A stretch of 64,000 nt of DNA from Chryseobacterium sp. ISL-6 (GTDB taxonomy: Bacteria; Bacteroidota; Bacteroidia; Flavobacteriales; Weeksellaceae): contig NZ_JAGGPT010000005.1 in assembly GCF_018613715.1 (NCBI RefSeq), forward strand, positions 186,001-250,000. Direction: 5' to 3'. Each line of letters begins with the position of its first letter. Position 1 is the stretch's first letter. The notes beneath the pieces were generated by a model that ran no database searches, was not told the origin of the DNA, and saw only the letters and a program-made list of their open reading frames with translations. Made by a program: the position numbers and the translations under genes. Below, piece by piece: positions 36,389 through 45,365 of this stretch.

Positions 36389-36461
36389 ATTTGTATGTTG
36401 AAAAAATAAAACAGCTTTAGAAATAGAGCGGTTATATATCAAATGCGTTGTCCATTTAGCT

Positions 36462-36848
36462 CTAATTATTCGGCAACAAAATGTCTGTTTCGTAGCCTAA
36501 TTCCGTCAAATAGTTCAATCCATTTTGCTTTTCGATTTTGTTTGTTCCTGTCCAACCATTTTTTCGTCCCTGCAAAATCAATTCTCTAATATATTTTGGT
36601 TCGTTCATATTTACAAGGTCATCTGTACTCTTTAGTATGTTTGTCAATTTTACGCCTGATTTTAAAATCTGTCCCATATAGTAGTGGTCAACTGTTAGAA
36701 ATTCTATTATTAATGGTGTCTGTTTTTGTCTGTCTAAGAATACTTTTACCGTCAGCGTATTGGTTTCAGTTCCTAAATGATATTTGTCTGTAACAGAATA
36801 CAAGTACACTACATCTTCAATAGTTATTTTTCTCAACTTATTTTTCAT
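36462..36848 (-). CDS. Small cytosolic protein of unknown function
   Basis: 128 residues, no signal or membrane segment. It reads as a compact alpha/beta protein: strands ITIEDVVYLYSVTDKYH and TLTVKVFLDRQKQTPLIIEFLTVD, then a helical part with EPKYIRELILQGRKNGW. No family recognised. Just upstream is a repeat/hairpin composite (36863-37064). The position between orphan genes in an accessory stretch suggests transferred DNA. Confidence 0.6.
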   Translation of the reverse strand: MKNKLRKITIEDVVYLYSVTDKYHLGTETNTLTVKVFLDRQKQTPLIIEFLTVDHYYMGQILKSGVKLTNILKSTDDLVNMNEPKYIRELILQGRKNGWTGTNKIEKQNGLNYLTELGYETDILLPNN

Positions 36849-36862
36849 TCTTTGTCAATTTA

Positions 36863-36936
36863 CTTTCGTGTGCTTTTTATATGATAAATTAAACATTTTA
36901 ATAATTTAATTTAAAAGCAAAAGCCAAACGATACAA
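36863..36936. repeat. Direct repeat, copy 1
   Basis: About 74 bases, beginning CTTTCGTGTG and containing ATAAATTAAACATT and AGCCAAA.CGATACAAT. The second copy is at 36991-37064, 128 bases further on, with a few substitutions and a shift in the A/T middle. Confidence 0.7.
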
Positions 36937-36987
36937 TCGTGCGGTAGCGAGGAGGTTGCGAACTACGGAACACCCGCTACCGCACGA
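36937..36987. repeat. GC-rich perfect hairpin between the direct repeats
   Basis: Arms TCGTGCGGTAGCG (36937-36949) and CGCTACCGCACGA (36975-36987), 13 bp, with a 25-base loop. It is far more GC-rich than its surroundings and has no T-run on either side, so it is not a standard terminator. Confidence 0.75.
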
Positions 36988-36990
36988 ATC

Positions 36991-37064
36991 CTTTCGTGTG
37001 GTTGTAGTATTATAAATTAAACATTCTAATAATATAATCTAAAGCCAAAGTCACACGATACAAT
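36991..37064. repeat. Direct repeat, copy 2
   Basis: Second copy of the repeat at 36863-36936. Within it, CGTGTG near the left end and CACACG near the right end form a short inverted pair. Confidence 0.7.
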
Positions 37065-37107
37065 AAAATACAAGAAACTTTAAATTAATTAGCATGGAAT
37101 TTTAGTC

Positions 37108-37983
37108 TTATATACCTATTCCAAATTTATCTTTTATTATAATTCCAATTTTAGTGTCTTTTATAGCTTTAATTATATTATCTTGACCCCTTACCATAAT
37201 ATAAAGTCCACCTAATAATTTCAAATTAAAATCTAATGTAAACTGTAACTTTTGGTAATTGAAATTGTTTGGTATAAAAAGAATAATTATTGCGCCTACT
37301 CCTACAAAAAACTCAAAGAAACCATAGCTCAATCTTTGTTTTTCGCGAAATATAAATAAACAAATGCCAACTAACAATATCATAATTATAGTACCCCAAA
37401 TATTTATTTTTGAAATTATTAATTCAATGTTATTATAGAGAATTATTCCAATTAAGCATGTAATTATTCCTATGGAAAGTCCTTTTAAAAAAGTTTTAGT
37501 CTCCGTATTTTCATAATTTAATATTAGGTGTTCTATGGATTCTTTTTTTAAGCCATCATCATTAAACTCTGATAAAAAATTCAAAATTTCATTTTTGGAT
37601 AATACTTGAATATCATATTGTTCCGCTATATCTATTACAATCTTATCTAGTGTAGCAATCTTTACTTGCTGATTTTTATTTTTAAATTCTATAGCACCTG
37701 CTAGTAATGCGATATCTACACTACTTAGTCGATTATTATATAATAATCTATTATACTTTGCCAAAGTAGGTCCATCGGAATTTATTATTGAAATTGTTCC
37801 TTCTTTGATTGCTTTCTCAATTAAATCCAATCTAACATCATAAGCAGCTCCTCTTTTTTCAGACCTTATGTTTAATTCTGATATGACCTCAAGCGGTATA
37901 ATGAAATTAATATTTGGAATCCTTAACCCTAGAATTTGTGGATATCTTACAATAATATTTGAGTCAATTATAATATTTGTCAC
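37108..37983 (-). CDS. PIN-domain protein fused to a membrane domain
   Basis: 291 residues. The N-terminal PIN nuclease-like domain (about 1-140) keeps the acidic quartet: Asp7 (IIIDSNII), Glu36 (VISELN), Asp90 (SSVDIALLAG) and Asp113 (ATLDKIVID). Four hydrophobic helices follow (about 165-270), so the nuclease would face the cytosol from the inner membrane. PIN domains cut RNA; no antitoxin gene is next to it, so it is not an ordinary VapC toxin. It sits in an accessory stretch beside the groEL relic and the TIR-like module. Confidence 0.8.
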   Translation of the reverse strand: MTNIIIDSNIIVRYPQILGLRIPNINFIIPLEVISELNIRSEKRGAAYDVRLDLIEKAIKEGTISIINSDGPTLAKYNRLLYNNRLSSVDIALLAGAIEFKNKNQQVKIATLDKIVIDIAEQYDIQVLSKNEILNFLSEFNDDGLKKESIEHLILNYENTETKTFLKGLSIGIITCLIGIILYNNIELIISKINIWGTIIMILLVGICLFIFREKQRLSYGFFEFFVGVGAIIILFIPNNFNYQKLQFTLDFNLKLLGGLYIMVRGQDNIIKAIKDTKIGIIIKDKFGIGI

Positions 37984-38130
37984 TTTATAATGTTTATTAT
38001 TTTTTATAATTTATGTAAAAAGTTAAAATTACTATATATTATTGAGATACTTATTATTCAAGATAGTATACTTTTATTGAGACAAATCAAGGACATTAAC
38101 AACTTTATCCGTTTTTTTTATCACAAAATA
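37984..38130. other. AT-rich spacer, no gene seen
   Basis: Sequence between the PIN gene start and the duplicated groEL terminator. It must hold the PIN gene promoter; no consensus box is clear. Confidence 0.45.
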
Positions 38131-38160
38131 TAAACCGTTCTACATAAGCAAAGCGGTTTA
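38131..38160 (-). terminator. Relic copy of the groEL terminator
   Basis: Stem TAAACCG / CGGTTTA, in the same place relative to the groEL fragment as the intact terminator at 39979-40006 is to groEL. The inner stem has decayed. Confidence 0.65.
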
Positions 38161-38186
38161 TATATTAAGTTGCCTCAGTGACAAAC

Positions 38187-38384
38187 TGTTAAATCATTCC
38201 TGTATTCCAACTCCAATTGGCATAGTAGGTTAACACTCTTAATTATACATTCAGTGGTAAGAAGCATTCCAGATACAGAAGCTGCATTTTCAAGAGCAAC
38301 TCTTATTACTTTCGTAGGGTCGATAATTCCTGCTTCAAGCATGTTTACATACTCGTCAGTTTTAGCATTGTATCCGAAGTCTCA
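38187..38384 (-). pseudogene. groEL: Decayed duplicate of the groEL 3' end
   Basis: About 195 bases that match the last part of the intact groEL (40032-40237) on the same strand. The outer 135 bases differ at about five positions. The last 60 coding bases are much more diverged, have lost about 6-9 bases and are out of frame, so the GGM tail is destroyed. The match ends abruptly at about 38384, after the shared AAGTCTC. No 5' part of groEL is present here. Best read as a target-site or att-type duplication left by insertion of the DNA between the two copies. Confidence 0.9.
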
Positions 38385-38480
38385 AGGCTTTGGAGCACAT
38401 TTTAAAAGGGAAGTTTTTTATTTTACTCACTCAAAGTCAGGAGACTTTGCACAGCTGGTGTATAATTGTAGGGATTAAAA
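38385..38480. other. Junction spacer between the groEL relic and the TIR-like module
   Basis: About 96 bases with no gene. It contains the palindrome AAAGTCAGGAGACTTT (38433-38448), and its sequence is a loose inverted copy of the bases at the end of the groEL relic. Confidence 0.45.
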
Positions 38481-39128
38481 TTAGCTAAATGATTCTTTCA
38501 ATATTTTTTCCAAGTATTTTATTAGATTATTTCTATGTGGTATTATATCTTTCATTTTACTGATAAGAATATTGTTATATTTACGTGTTTGTTCCATAAT
38601 TTTATCATGTCTTGCTTGGGGATCTGTTTCTATCTTTATAATAACATTTAATTGACTACAGTGCATTTCAAATTCTTGTTGAAGTCTTAATAATTTAATT
38701 GTAACCTCTGTTCTTAATTTGTAAAACTCTTCATCCTCGATAAAGAGTTCAATTTCACCTTCTTTCAAATTATATTGTAATTTTGAATCTTTTATTTTTT
38801 GAAGTAGAATGTTATTTTTAGTCTCAGAATTAATTTCTGTATTTGCATTACCATCTGTGATTAATCTTTCCCAACTGTTATAAGTGGCAAAATATTCTAA
38901 AACAATTTTTCGTTTTAATGATTGATAATCAATTTCTCCGTTTGTTCTAACATTAATTTTTGACTCAACTGTTTTTATTTTTTTTGTAATATCTTCTATA
39001 TCTTCTTTAGTAGCTAAGTTTTTCCCTTTTTCCGAAAAATAACTTGGCAATAAATTTTTTATGAAAAAGTATGCAATAATAATGGCTGCAAAAATTAATA
39101 CTTGAATGATAAAAATAGCTATATCCAT
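38481..39128 (-). CDS. Membrane-anchored coiled-coil protein, partner of the TIR-like gene
   Basis: 215 residues. One N-terminal transmembrane helix (about 5-27) is followed by SEKGKNLATKEDIEDITKKIKTVESKI, a coiled-coil motif common in single-helix membrane proteins of prophages and defence islands, then a helical cytosolic body to the end. No catalytic motif seen. It starts 27 bases after the stop of the TIR-like gene on the same strand, so the two are one operon. Likely role: membrane effector or scaffold for the TIR-like protein; this is inference from context. Confidence 0.72.
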   Translation of the reverse strand: MDIAIFIIQVLIFAAIIIAYFFIKNLLPSYFSEKGKNLATKEDIEDITKKIKTVESKINVRTNGEIDYQSLKRKIVLEYFATYNSWERLITDGNANTEINSETKNNILLQKIKDSKLQYNLKEGEIELFIEDEEFYKLRTEVTIKLLRLQQEFEMHCSQLNVIIKIETDPQARHDKIMEQTRKYNNILISKMKDIIPHRNNLIKYLEKILKESFS

Positions 39129-39155
39129 AATGTTTTAATTTGATTGTTTTTTATA

Positions 39156-39941
39156 TTAAGAAATTAAGCCACTTTTCTTTAACTTTCTCTGCAGCTCATA
39201 AAAAGTTTGCTCAATATTTTCTCCATTAAATGGTATGTATTGTAGCCCTGCAAGATTTGACAGGTCTTCTGTTTCCGTTTGTTTTAGTAAAACAACATTC
39301 TCAAACCCTAATCTTCCCTGAAATAGGCCGCATTCATGAATTACATTTTGTCTTGCTCTTAATTTACCTTCTAAAGTTTCATCTTCAGCAGTTAGTATTA
39401 AAATTGCAAAACTAGAATTCTCTAAAAAGTCCTCTAAAATTTGAATAATTGAATTGCTTGTTTGATTTTCAGACTCGAAAGTAAAAGACTCAATATTTAA
39501 ATCATCTTTTAAAAATAACTGAACGCGTGCCCAAAGCTTACTTCTTCCATGCCCAATGAAAACTTTTTTTCTCTTTTTACTTTTTTCGGTTACTTTCTTT
39601 GGCTTTAGGTCATTTATTTGGACTTCTAATTCTTGTTCGCTCATTTGATCTAAACTTTTTACAATTATTCCAATTCTTTTAACTGTTGAATCATTAGTGG
39701 AAGTTTGTTGTGGCGGAATATATAGTGAACTTGAGCCTCCTGAGCTTCTATATTTTGAAAAGAAATTTTCAATATTGTTTATATATATGCTTATTTCAAG
39801 TAAATCATTTTTTGTTAAATCAGAATAATTAAATTCTGCCATTTTTTTAACAAAGGAACTTATTGATGAAAAAAAATCTAAATCATTTTTTACAGATTCC
39901 CACAATGCTTCCGTTAATATTTGTAGTTCTTTGATTATCAT
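39156..39941 (-). CDS. TIR-like predicted nucleotide-binding protein (PF10137-type)
   Basis: 261 residues. The N-terminal helical part (about 1-65) and a flexible Ser/Thr/basic linker (66-126) lead to a TIR-like domain at about 127-240: KVFIGHGRS at its start, SFAILILTAEDE, then RARQNVIHECGLFQGRLG with Glu203 at the position of the catalytic glutamate, and AGLQYIPFN at the end. Domains of this type act as NAD+-cleaving effectors in several bacterial anti-phage systems. The N-terminal part is not one of the known sensor domains that I recognise. The gene starts 38 bases past the groEL terminator, with no clear promoter of its own. Confidence 0.85.
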   Translation of the reverse strand: MIIKELQILTEALWESVKNDLDFFSSISSFVKKMAEFNYSDLTKNDLLEISIYINNIENFFSKYRSSGGSSSLYIPPQQTSTNDSTVKRIGIIVKSLDQMSEQELEVQINDLKPKKVTEKSKKRKKVFIGHGRSKLWARVQLFLKDDLNIESFTFESENQTSNSIIQILEDFLENSSFAILILTAEDETLEGKLRARQNVIHECGLFQGRLGFENVVLLKQTETEDLSNLAGLQYIPFNGENIEQTFYELQRKLKKSGLIS

Positions 39942-39978
39942 TTTTTGTTTTTAAATATAATTAAAGTTTTTGATTAAA

Positions 39979-40006
39979 AAACCGCTCTGCAAAAACAGAG
40001 CGGTTT
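39979..40006 (-). terminator. groEL terminator
   Basis: Perfect stem AAACCGCTCTG / CAGAGCGGTTT followed by a T-run on the minus strand. Confidence 0.88.
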
Positions 40007-40031
40007 CAATATATATCGATAGCTTGCGCTG

Positions 40032-41697
<1,666 letters not shown>

Positions 41698-41737
41698 CCA
41701 AGCATTATTTTTAAATTAATTTTTTATTCAGTTTAAA

Positions 41738-41765
41738 ATCTGAAATCTGAAATCTGGAATCTTAT
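41738..41765 (-). repeat. Inverted array of 7-bp repeats at the end of groES
   Basis: Heptamers ATCTGAA, ATCTGAA, ATCTGGA, ATCTTAT on the plus strand, that is TTCAGAT-type units on the minus strand. They face the array at 41663-41697 and could pair with it. The last unit runs into the groES stop codon. Confidence 0.7.
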
Positions 41766-42040
41766 CCAATAATTCCTAATAGATCTCCTTCCTTTACAAT
41801 TAAGTAATCCTTCCCGTCTAATTTTAATTCAGAACCTGAATATTTTCCGTAAAGAACTTTGTCACCTGCTTTAACAGTTGTAGGCTCATCTTTTTTACCA
41901 GGACCTACTGCTACTACTGTACCTTCTTGTGGTTTTTCTTTTGCAGTGTCCGGAATAATAATACCTGAAGCTGTTTTAGTTTCTGCAGCGATTGGTTCGA
42001 TCAAAACTCTATCTGCTAGTGGTTTAAAGTTTACTGACAT
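41762..42040 (-). CDS. groES: Co-chaperonin GroES
   Basis: 92 residues, complete: starts [35 protein letters not shown] (mobile loop included) and ends [14 protein letters not shown]. Forms the lid of the GroEL chamber. First gene of the groES-groEL operon. No CIRCE element was found upstream. Confidence 0.98.
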   Translation of the reverse strand: MSVNFKPLADRVLIEPIAAETKTASGIIIPDTAKEKPQEGTVVAVGPGKKDEPTTVKAGDKVLYGKYSGSELKLDGKDYLIVKEGDLLGIIG

Positions 42041-42187
42041 AATATATCTTTTTTTTAATTATTTCTGCATTCAAATTCTCTAAATGTGTGCCAAATGAAG
42101 TTCAGGGTTCATTGTTCATCATTGACAGTTAAAAATGGCAGAGTTTTATTTCGGGTGTGAAATTTTGGCAGAACAATAAAAAATAAA

Positions 42188-42204
42188 GCCGGAAAAATTC
42201 CGGC
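42188..42204 (-). terminator. Intrinsic terminator of the double-glycine peptide gene
   Basis: Stem GCCGGAA / TTCCGGC, 3-base loop, followed by TTTATTTTTT on the minus strand. Confidence 0.85.
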
Positions 42205-42231
42205 CTGTATTTAACTGTAATGGTCTTTTGA

Positions 42232-42366
42232 TTAAGGACAATTTTGCCCTGGTCCGATCCAAAGAGTACATTTTCCGTTATCGTCGCGTTCGCAACAAAC
42301 AAGTCTCGCGGCACCTCCCTGAATGGATTTTTGTGCGTCTCTGCTTAGTAATTTAGCATTTTTCAT
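42232..42366 (-). CDS. Double-glycine leader peptide, bacteriocin-like (44 aa)
   Basis: A short gene found by reading the gap upstream of groES. The 44-residue product has a leader MKNAKLLSRDAQKSIQGG, ending in Gly17-Gly18, and a core of 26 residues beginning AARLVCC with four cysteines (24, 25, 33, 43) and ending GPGQNCP. The LS..(x)..I.GG pattern is that of double-glycine leaders cut by C39 peptidase transporters. Similar short GG peptides labelled bacteriocin-like are common in Chryseobacterium. Its own terminator follows directly. No processing transporter is in the window. It may be a bacteriocin, a signal, or a surface peptide. Confidence 0.82.
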   Translation of the reverse strand: MKNAKLLSRDAQKSIQGGAARLVCCERDDNGKCTLWIGPGQNCP

Positions 42367-42403
42367 AAGTAAATATTTTGTTTTGATGACCCCAAACATT
42401 TAA

Positions 42404-42446
42404 AGTCAATTGGGACTTTTGACTATCTGTTTAGCGAGTTAAACAG
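42404..42446. promoter_or_regulatory. Two adjacent inverted repeats between the GG peptide and protease genes
   Basis: AGTCAA / TTGACT (42404-42409, 42419-42424) and CTGTTTA / TAAACAG (42427-42433, 42440-42446). They lie in the shared upstream region of two divergent genes, so a regulator site is possible. Confidence 0.4.
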
Positions 42447-42645
42447 TATTTGTTTTTTGGTTCTTCTAATATAAGTAATTTTCTCTTTACATAGAAAAAA
42501 AATAAAATATAATAAATTGATACCCTGTGGATTATACTGCGATCGATTGCGGGGATTGTACTATGTAAAAGCAGGGATACCACTAGAGTATTTGCTGTTG
42601 CATTGCTTCACCTTTGTTAAACCAAACCATCATAAAATTAAAAAA

Positions 42646-43830
42646 ATGGAAAAATTAAAAAAAATCTTTCAAGGTGTTCCAGCTGACTCACCAATTCCTA
42701 AGGAGTTATTATTGGAACAGGAGAACCCACGTCCAACTAAAGAATTGGACAGAAATCTTTTTATTACAGATGCTGCCAAAAGTTTTAGGCTCACTGAAAA
42801 GGTAAAAGATTCAGCAAAGCTTTCGGTATCAAAACTGAATAAGGAATTAGGTCAGTTAGATCAGATCTCCCCATTTGACTGGGGGATTCCAGGTAAAACG
42901 GAAGAAATTATTTCTATGGAAAAACTTCAGACTAAAATCAAGTCTGAGAAAATAAAAGTGACCGAAGCTGAAGCTTTTGTTCCGGAAACGCATATCCTTG
43001 GACTGCACCCTAAAGTAGTTTTTGCAAATACCAAATCTGCAAAGAGAAACCGACTAAACAGAATCGTTACGAAAAGTGCCAACCACACCACGATTTTTGG
43101 CAGCGATAACAGAGTGAATATTTATCCTAATACCTATCCTGAATGTTGTGTCTGTAGAGTAGAGGTTTATACTAAGCTAACTGACGTATCACCCTGGTCC
43201 TATCAAGGGCGGGGAACCGGATTTATGGTCGGTAGAAAAATTCTGATGACTTCAGGACATATGAGACCGCAACAGCCATACAAATCATGGATGATAAAAG
43301 TAATACCTGCTTATTACGATGGAAGATCAATTTATGGAAACTCATTCTACACCTACGGAGAAAGTTATATAGCCTATCAAAGTGATGTTGGGAATGATAT
43401 GATGGTCGTAAAATTATACGATAATATTGGAGATACGACAGGGTACTTCGGAGCCAAAAGCTATAACAGCGATTGGGAAGACATGAATGTATGGACGATG
43501 ACAGGTTATCCGTATGATAAAGGTGAAAATAGACCAACCTACCAAAGCAGTATCAGTGTTGTGGATGACGACGACGGTGATGATGTTAGATTACCGGATG
43601 GAAGAACAGTAGACAGCACTCAGATAGAATCCTATGCTGATGAGGCAAGTGGAGCATCGGGTTCACCATTGTACAGTTGGTTCTCTAACGGACAGATGTA
43701 TGCTATAGGAGTTCATCATGGTAATGAAACAGATTGGGAACTTTTCGGTTCAAATCTTCATTCTGTAGCTTCAGGAGGAGATATGTTACCGGCTCTGGTT
43801 GTGTGGGCTAGAAATAACTGGGGAAATTAG
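42646..43830 (+). CDS. Trypsin-like serine protease (S1B, V8/glutamyl-endopeptidase type)
   Basis: Start set at 42646 (MEKLKKIFQGVP); the frame is open 43 codons upstream, but that part is not protein-like. 394 residues. A long N-terminal region of about 170 residues with no fold recognised leads to a chymotrypsin-fold domain with the triad His205 (MTSGHM), Asp251 (VGNDMMVV) and Ser338 (GASGSPL). GASGSP resembles the V8 form (GNSGSP) rather than GDSGGP. No signal peptide or T9SS tail is seen, which is unusual for this family; the N-terminal region may be a propeptide or targeting part. Divergent from the double-glycine peptide gene. Confidence 0.88.
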   Translation: MEKLKKIFQGVPADSPIPKELLLEQENPRPTKELDRNLFITDAAKSFRLTEKVKDSAKLSVSKLNKELGQLDQISPFDWGIPGKTEEIISMEKLQTKIKSEKIKVTEAEAFVPETHILGLHPKVVFANTKSAKRNRLNRIVTKSANHTTIFGSDNRVNIYPNTYPECCVCRVEVYTKLTDVSPWSYQGRGTGFMVGRKILMTSGHMRPQQPYKSWMIKVIPAYYDGRSIYGNSFYTYGESYIAYQSDVGNDMMVVKLYDNIGDTTGYFGAKSYNSDWEDMNVWTMTGYPYDKGENRPTYQSSISVVDDDDGDDVRLPDGRTVDSTQIESYADEASGASGSPLYSWFSNGQMYAIGVHHGNETDWELFGSNLHSVASGGDMLPALVVWARNNWGN

Positions 43831-43871
43831 TAACAGGCGGCCTTAAAAAACAATAAATGATCTATATAAAG

Positions 43872-43895
43872 AACGCTTTACTTTTTGTAAGGCGT
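43872..43895 (+). terminator. Intrinsic terminator after the protease gene
   Basis: Stem AACGCTTTAC / GTAAGGCGTT (one G-T pair), 4-base loop, then a T-run. Confidence 0.85.
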
Positions 43896-43928
43896 TTTTT
43901 GTACTTTTCTGTTGAAAATTATTTCTAA

Positions 43929-44054
43929 ATGAATGAAAAAAAGAAACAGGTTTTAAAAAAAGCCAGCATAAGAAAATATCTGTATGCATTTCTTCTTTTC
44001 AGTTTGGACTATTTTAGCACCTCTAAAAAGAAATGGACCTCTCAGGAGCATTAA
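43929..44054 (+). CDS. Possible small basic protein (41 aa)
   Basis: ATG to stop in the gap between two convergent transcription units. The product is basic, with helix-forming MNEKKKQVLKKASIRKYLYA and a hydrophobic patch FLLFSLDYF. No family recognised. The last 4 bases overlap the stop of the downstream, opposite-strand symporter gene. It could be chance; it is listed because the codons look like local coding use. Confidence 0.35.
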   Translation: MNEKKKQVLKKASIRKYLYAFLLFSLDYFSTSKKKWTSQEH

Positions 44055-45283
44055 TTATTATTGAATTCTGTCACTTCATTTTTCTCCAAAGGCTGATTGA
44101 TTTTTGAAATTACAGCACCTGAAACAGCAATGCCAATGAAATTGGTTACCGATCTTGCTTCATTCATAAAACGGTCTACACTGTAAAGTAATGCTAAATC
44201 AGTCACCGGAATTTTTCCAAATCTATTCAAAGTAAATATAAGGGCCAAAAAGCCAGATCCAGGAACTCCCGAAGCTGTTTTTGAGGTAATGGAAATAATG
44301 ACAAAAAGCCATAAATAATCATTAAGGCTTAAAGAAATATGATAAAACTGGATCAGAAAACAACAGGCTACAGAAATATAGATACAGGCTCCGGCAAGAT
44401 TGAAATTATACCCAAGTGGAATAATAAATCTTAAAATCTTTCTGCTGTACCCCTGGGATTCCATTTTTTCAAAAATAATGGGGAATGCGGTTTTCGAAGA
44501 AGATGTAGTAACGACAAGAATGATTTCCTCTTTGATACTGACAAGAAATTTCCACAGATTAAATTTGAATACATAGGAAACAAGTCCTAAAATCCCAAAA
44601 ATAAAAACAATATCTGTGAGGTATACGGTTGCCACAACTTTGCTAAGTGGCAGAAGGGTATTGATACCATATACAGCGATGCCATAAGCGATGTTGCAAA
44701 AAATAATAAAAGGGAGCGTGAAATATAAATATTTAATGATGGTATAAAAAATATCAAGACCCCGATCTAATATTTTTATAAACTTTTCCCTTCCTTTCGA
44801 CAGATTCATATAGATTCCGATAATAATGGAGGTAATAAGAAAGATACCATGTCTGTTAAGATAGATAACAGACGTTATAGAGCTGTCATTGATTTCAAAA
44901 TTCTTTGGGAGGGTTGTATTTATTTTAGTTAGCTCAATTCCTGTATTGGCACCGGGTTGCACAGCAATACCAAAAATAAATCCCAGTAAAATGGCTATTG
45001 AACTTATAATTAAAAAATAAAGAGCGGTATACCAGACCACACTTCCTGCATTTTTGATATCTGATAAATGACAGATCCCATAAATAATCGCCATAAAAAT
45101 AATGGGCAGTATGATCATTTCCAAAACCATAAAAAAATATCTGCTGATAACACCAAGCTTAATACTTATCTCTGGAATGTAATGTCCGGCAAGTACACCA
45201 CCAATGATGGCTACGAAGACATACAGCGTAAGATTTTTTAAATATCTGCTGGTGAATGTTTTTTTTGTATGGAAAAGGTTCAT
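44051..45283 (-). CDS. Dicarboxylate/amino acid:cation symporter (DAACS family)
   Basis: Inner-membrane symporter of the GltP/DctA type, 410 residues with 8 helices and two re-entrant loops. The first loop has the serine-rich motif TTSSSKTAFP, and the second the SKTASGVPGSGF stretch. It probably takes up C4-dicarboxylates or acidic amino acids with H+ or Na+. It lies 82 bases after the CitM-type gene on the same strand, next to a LytS/LytTR two-component system. Confidence 0.92.
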   Translation of the reverse strand: MNLFHTKKTFTSRYLKNLTLYVFVAIIGGVLAGHYIPEISIKLGVISRYFFMVLEMIILPIIFMAIIYGICHLSDIKNAGSVVWYTALYFLIISSIAILLGFIFGIAVQPGANTGIELTKINTTLPKNFEINDSSITSVIYLNRHGIFLITSIIIGIYMNLSKGREKFIKILDRGLDIFYTIIKYLYFTLPFIIFCNIAYGIAVYGINTLLPLSKVVATVYLTDIVFIFGILGLVSYVFKFNLWKFLVSIKEEIILVVTTSSSKTAFPIIFEKMESQGYSRKILRFIIPLGYNFNLAGACIYISVACCFLIQFYHISLSLNDYLWLFVIISITSKTASGVPGSGFLALIFTLNRFGKIPVTDLALLYSVDRFMNEARSVTNFIGIAVSGAVISKINQPLEKNEVTEFNNN

Positions 45284-45365
45284 TTCAAAATTATTATTCT
45301 CTGCGTAAAAGGATGGCTGATTATAATTATAAGTTTGAAATATAATAATTATAAACTAATTTCAG

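Noticed and set aside
37108..37983. Ordinary VapC toxin
   Set aside because: The protein is twice the usual length, has four membrane helices, and no antitoxin gene lies next to it.
38254..38478. Plus-strand open frame over the groEL relic
   Set aside because: It is the antisense of the duplicated groEL end and its spacer. The same antisense frame occurs over intact groEL.
42041..42187. CIRCE (HrcA) operator upstream of groES
   Set aside because: The TTAGCACTC-N9-GAGTGCTAA pattern was looked for and not found.
42517..42645. 43-codon N-terminal extension of the V8-type protease
   Set aside because: The extension is not a signal peptide and runs through the upstream control region. The ATG at 42646 is preferred.
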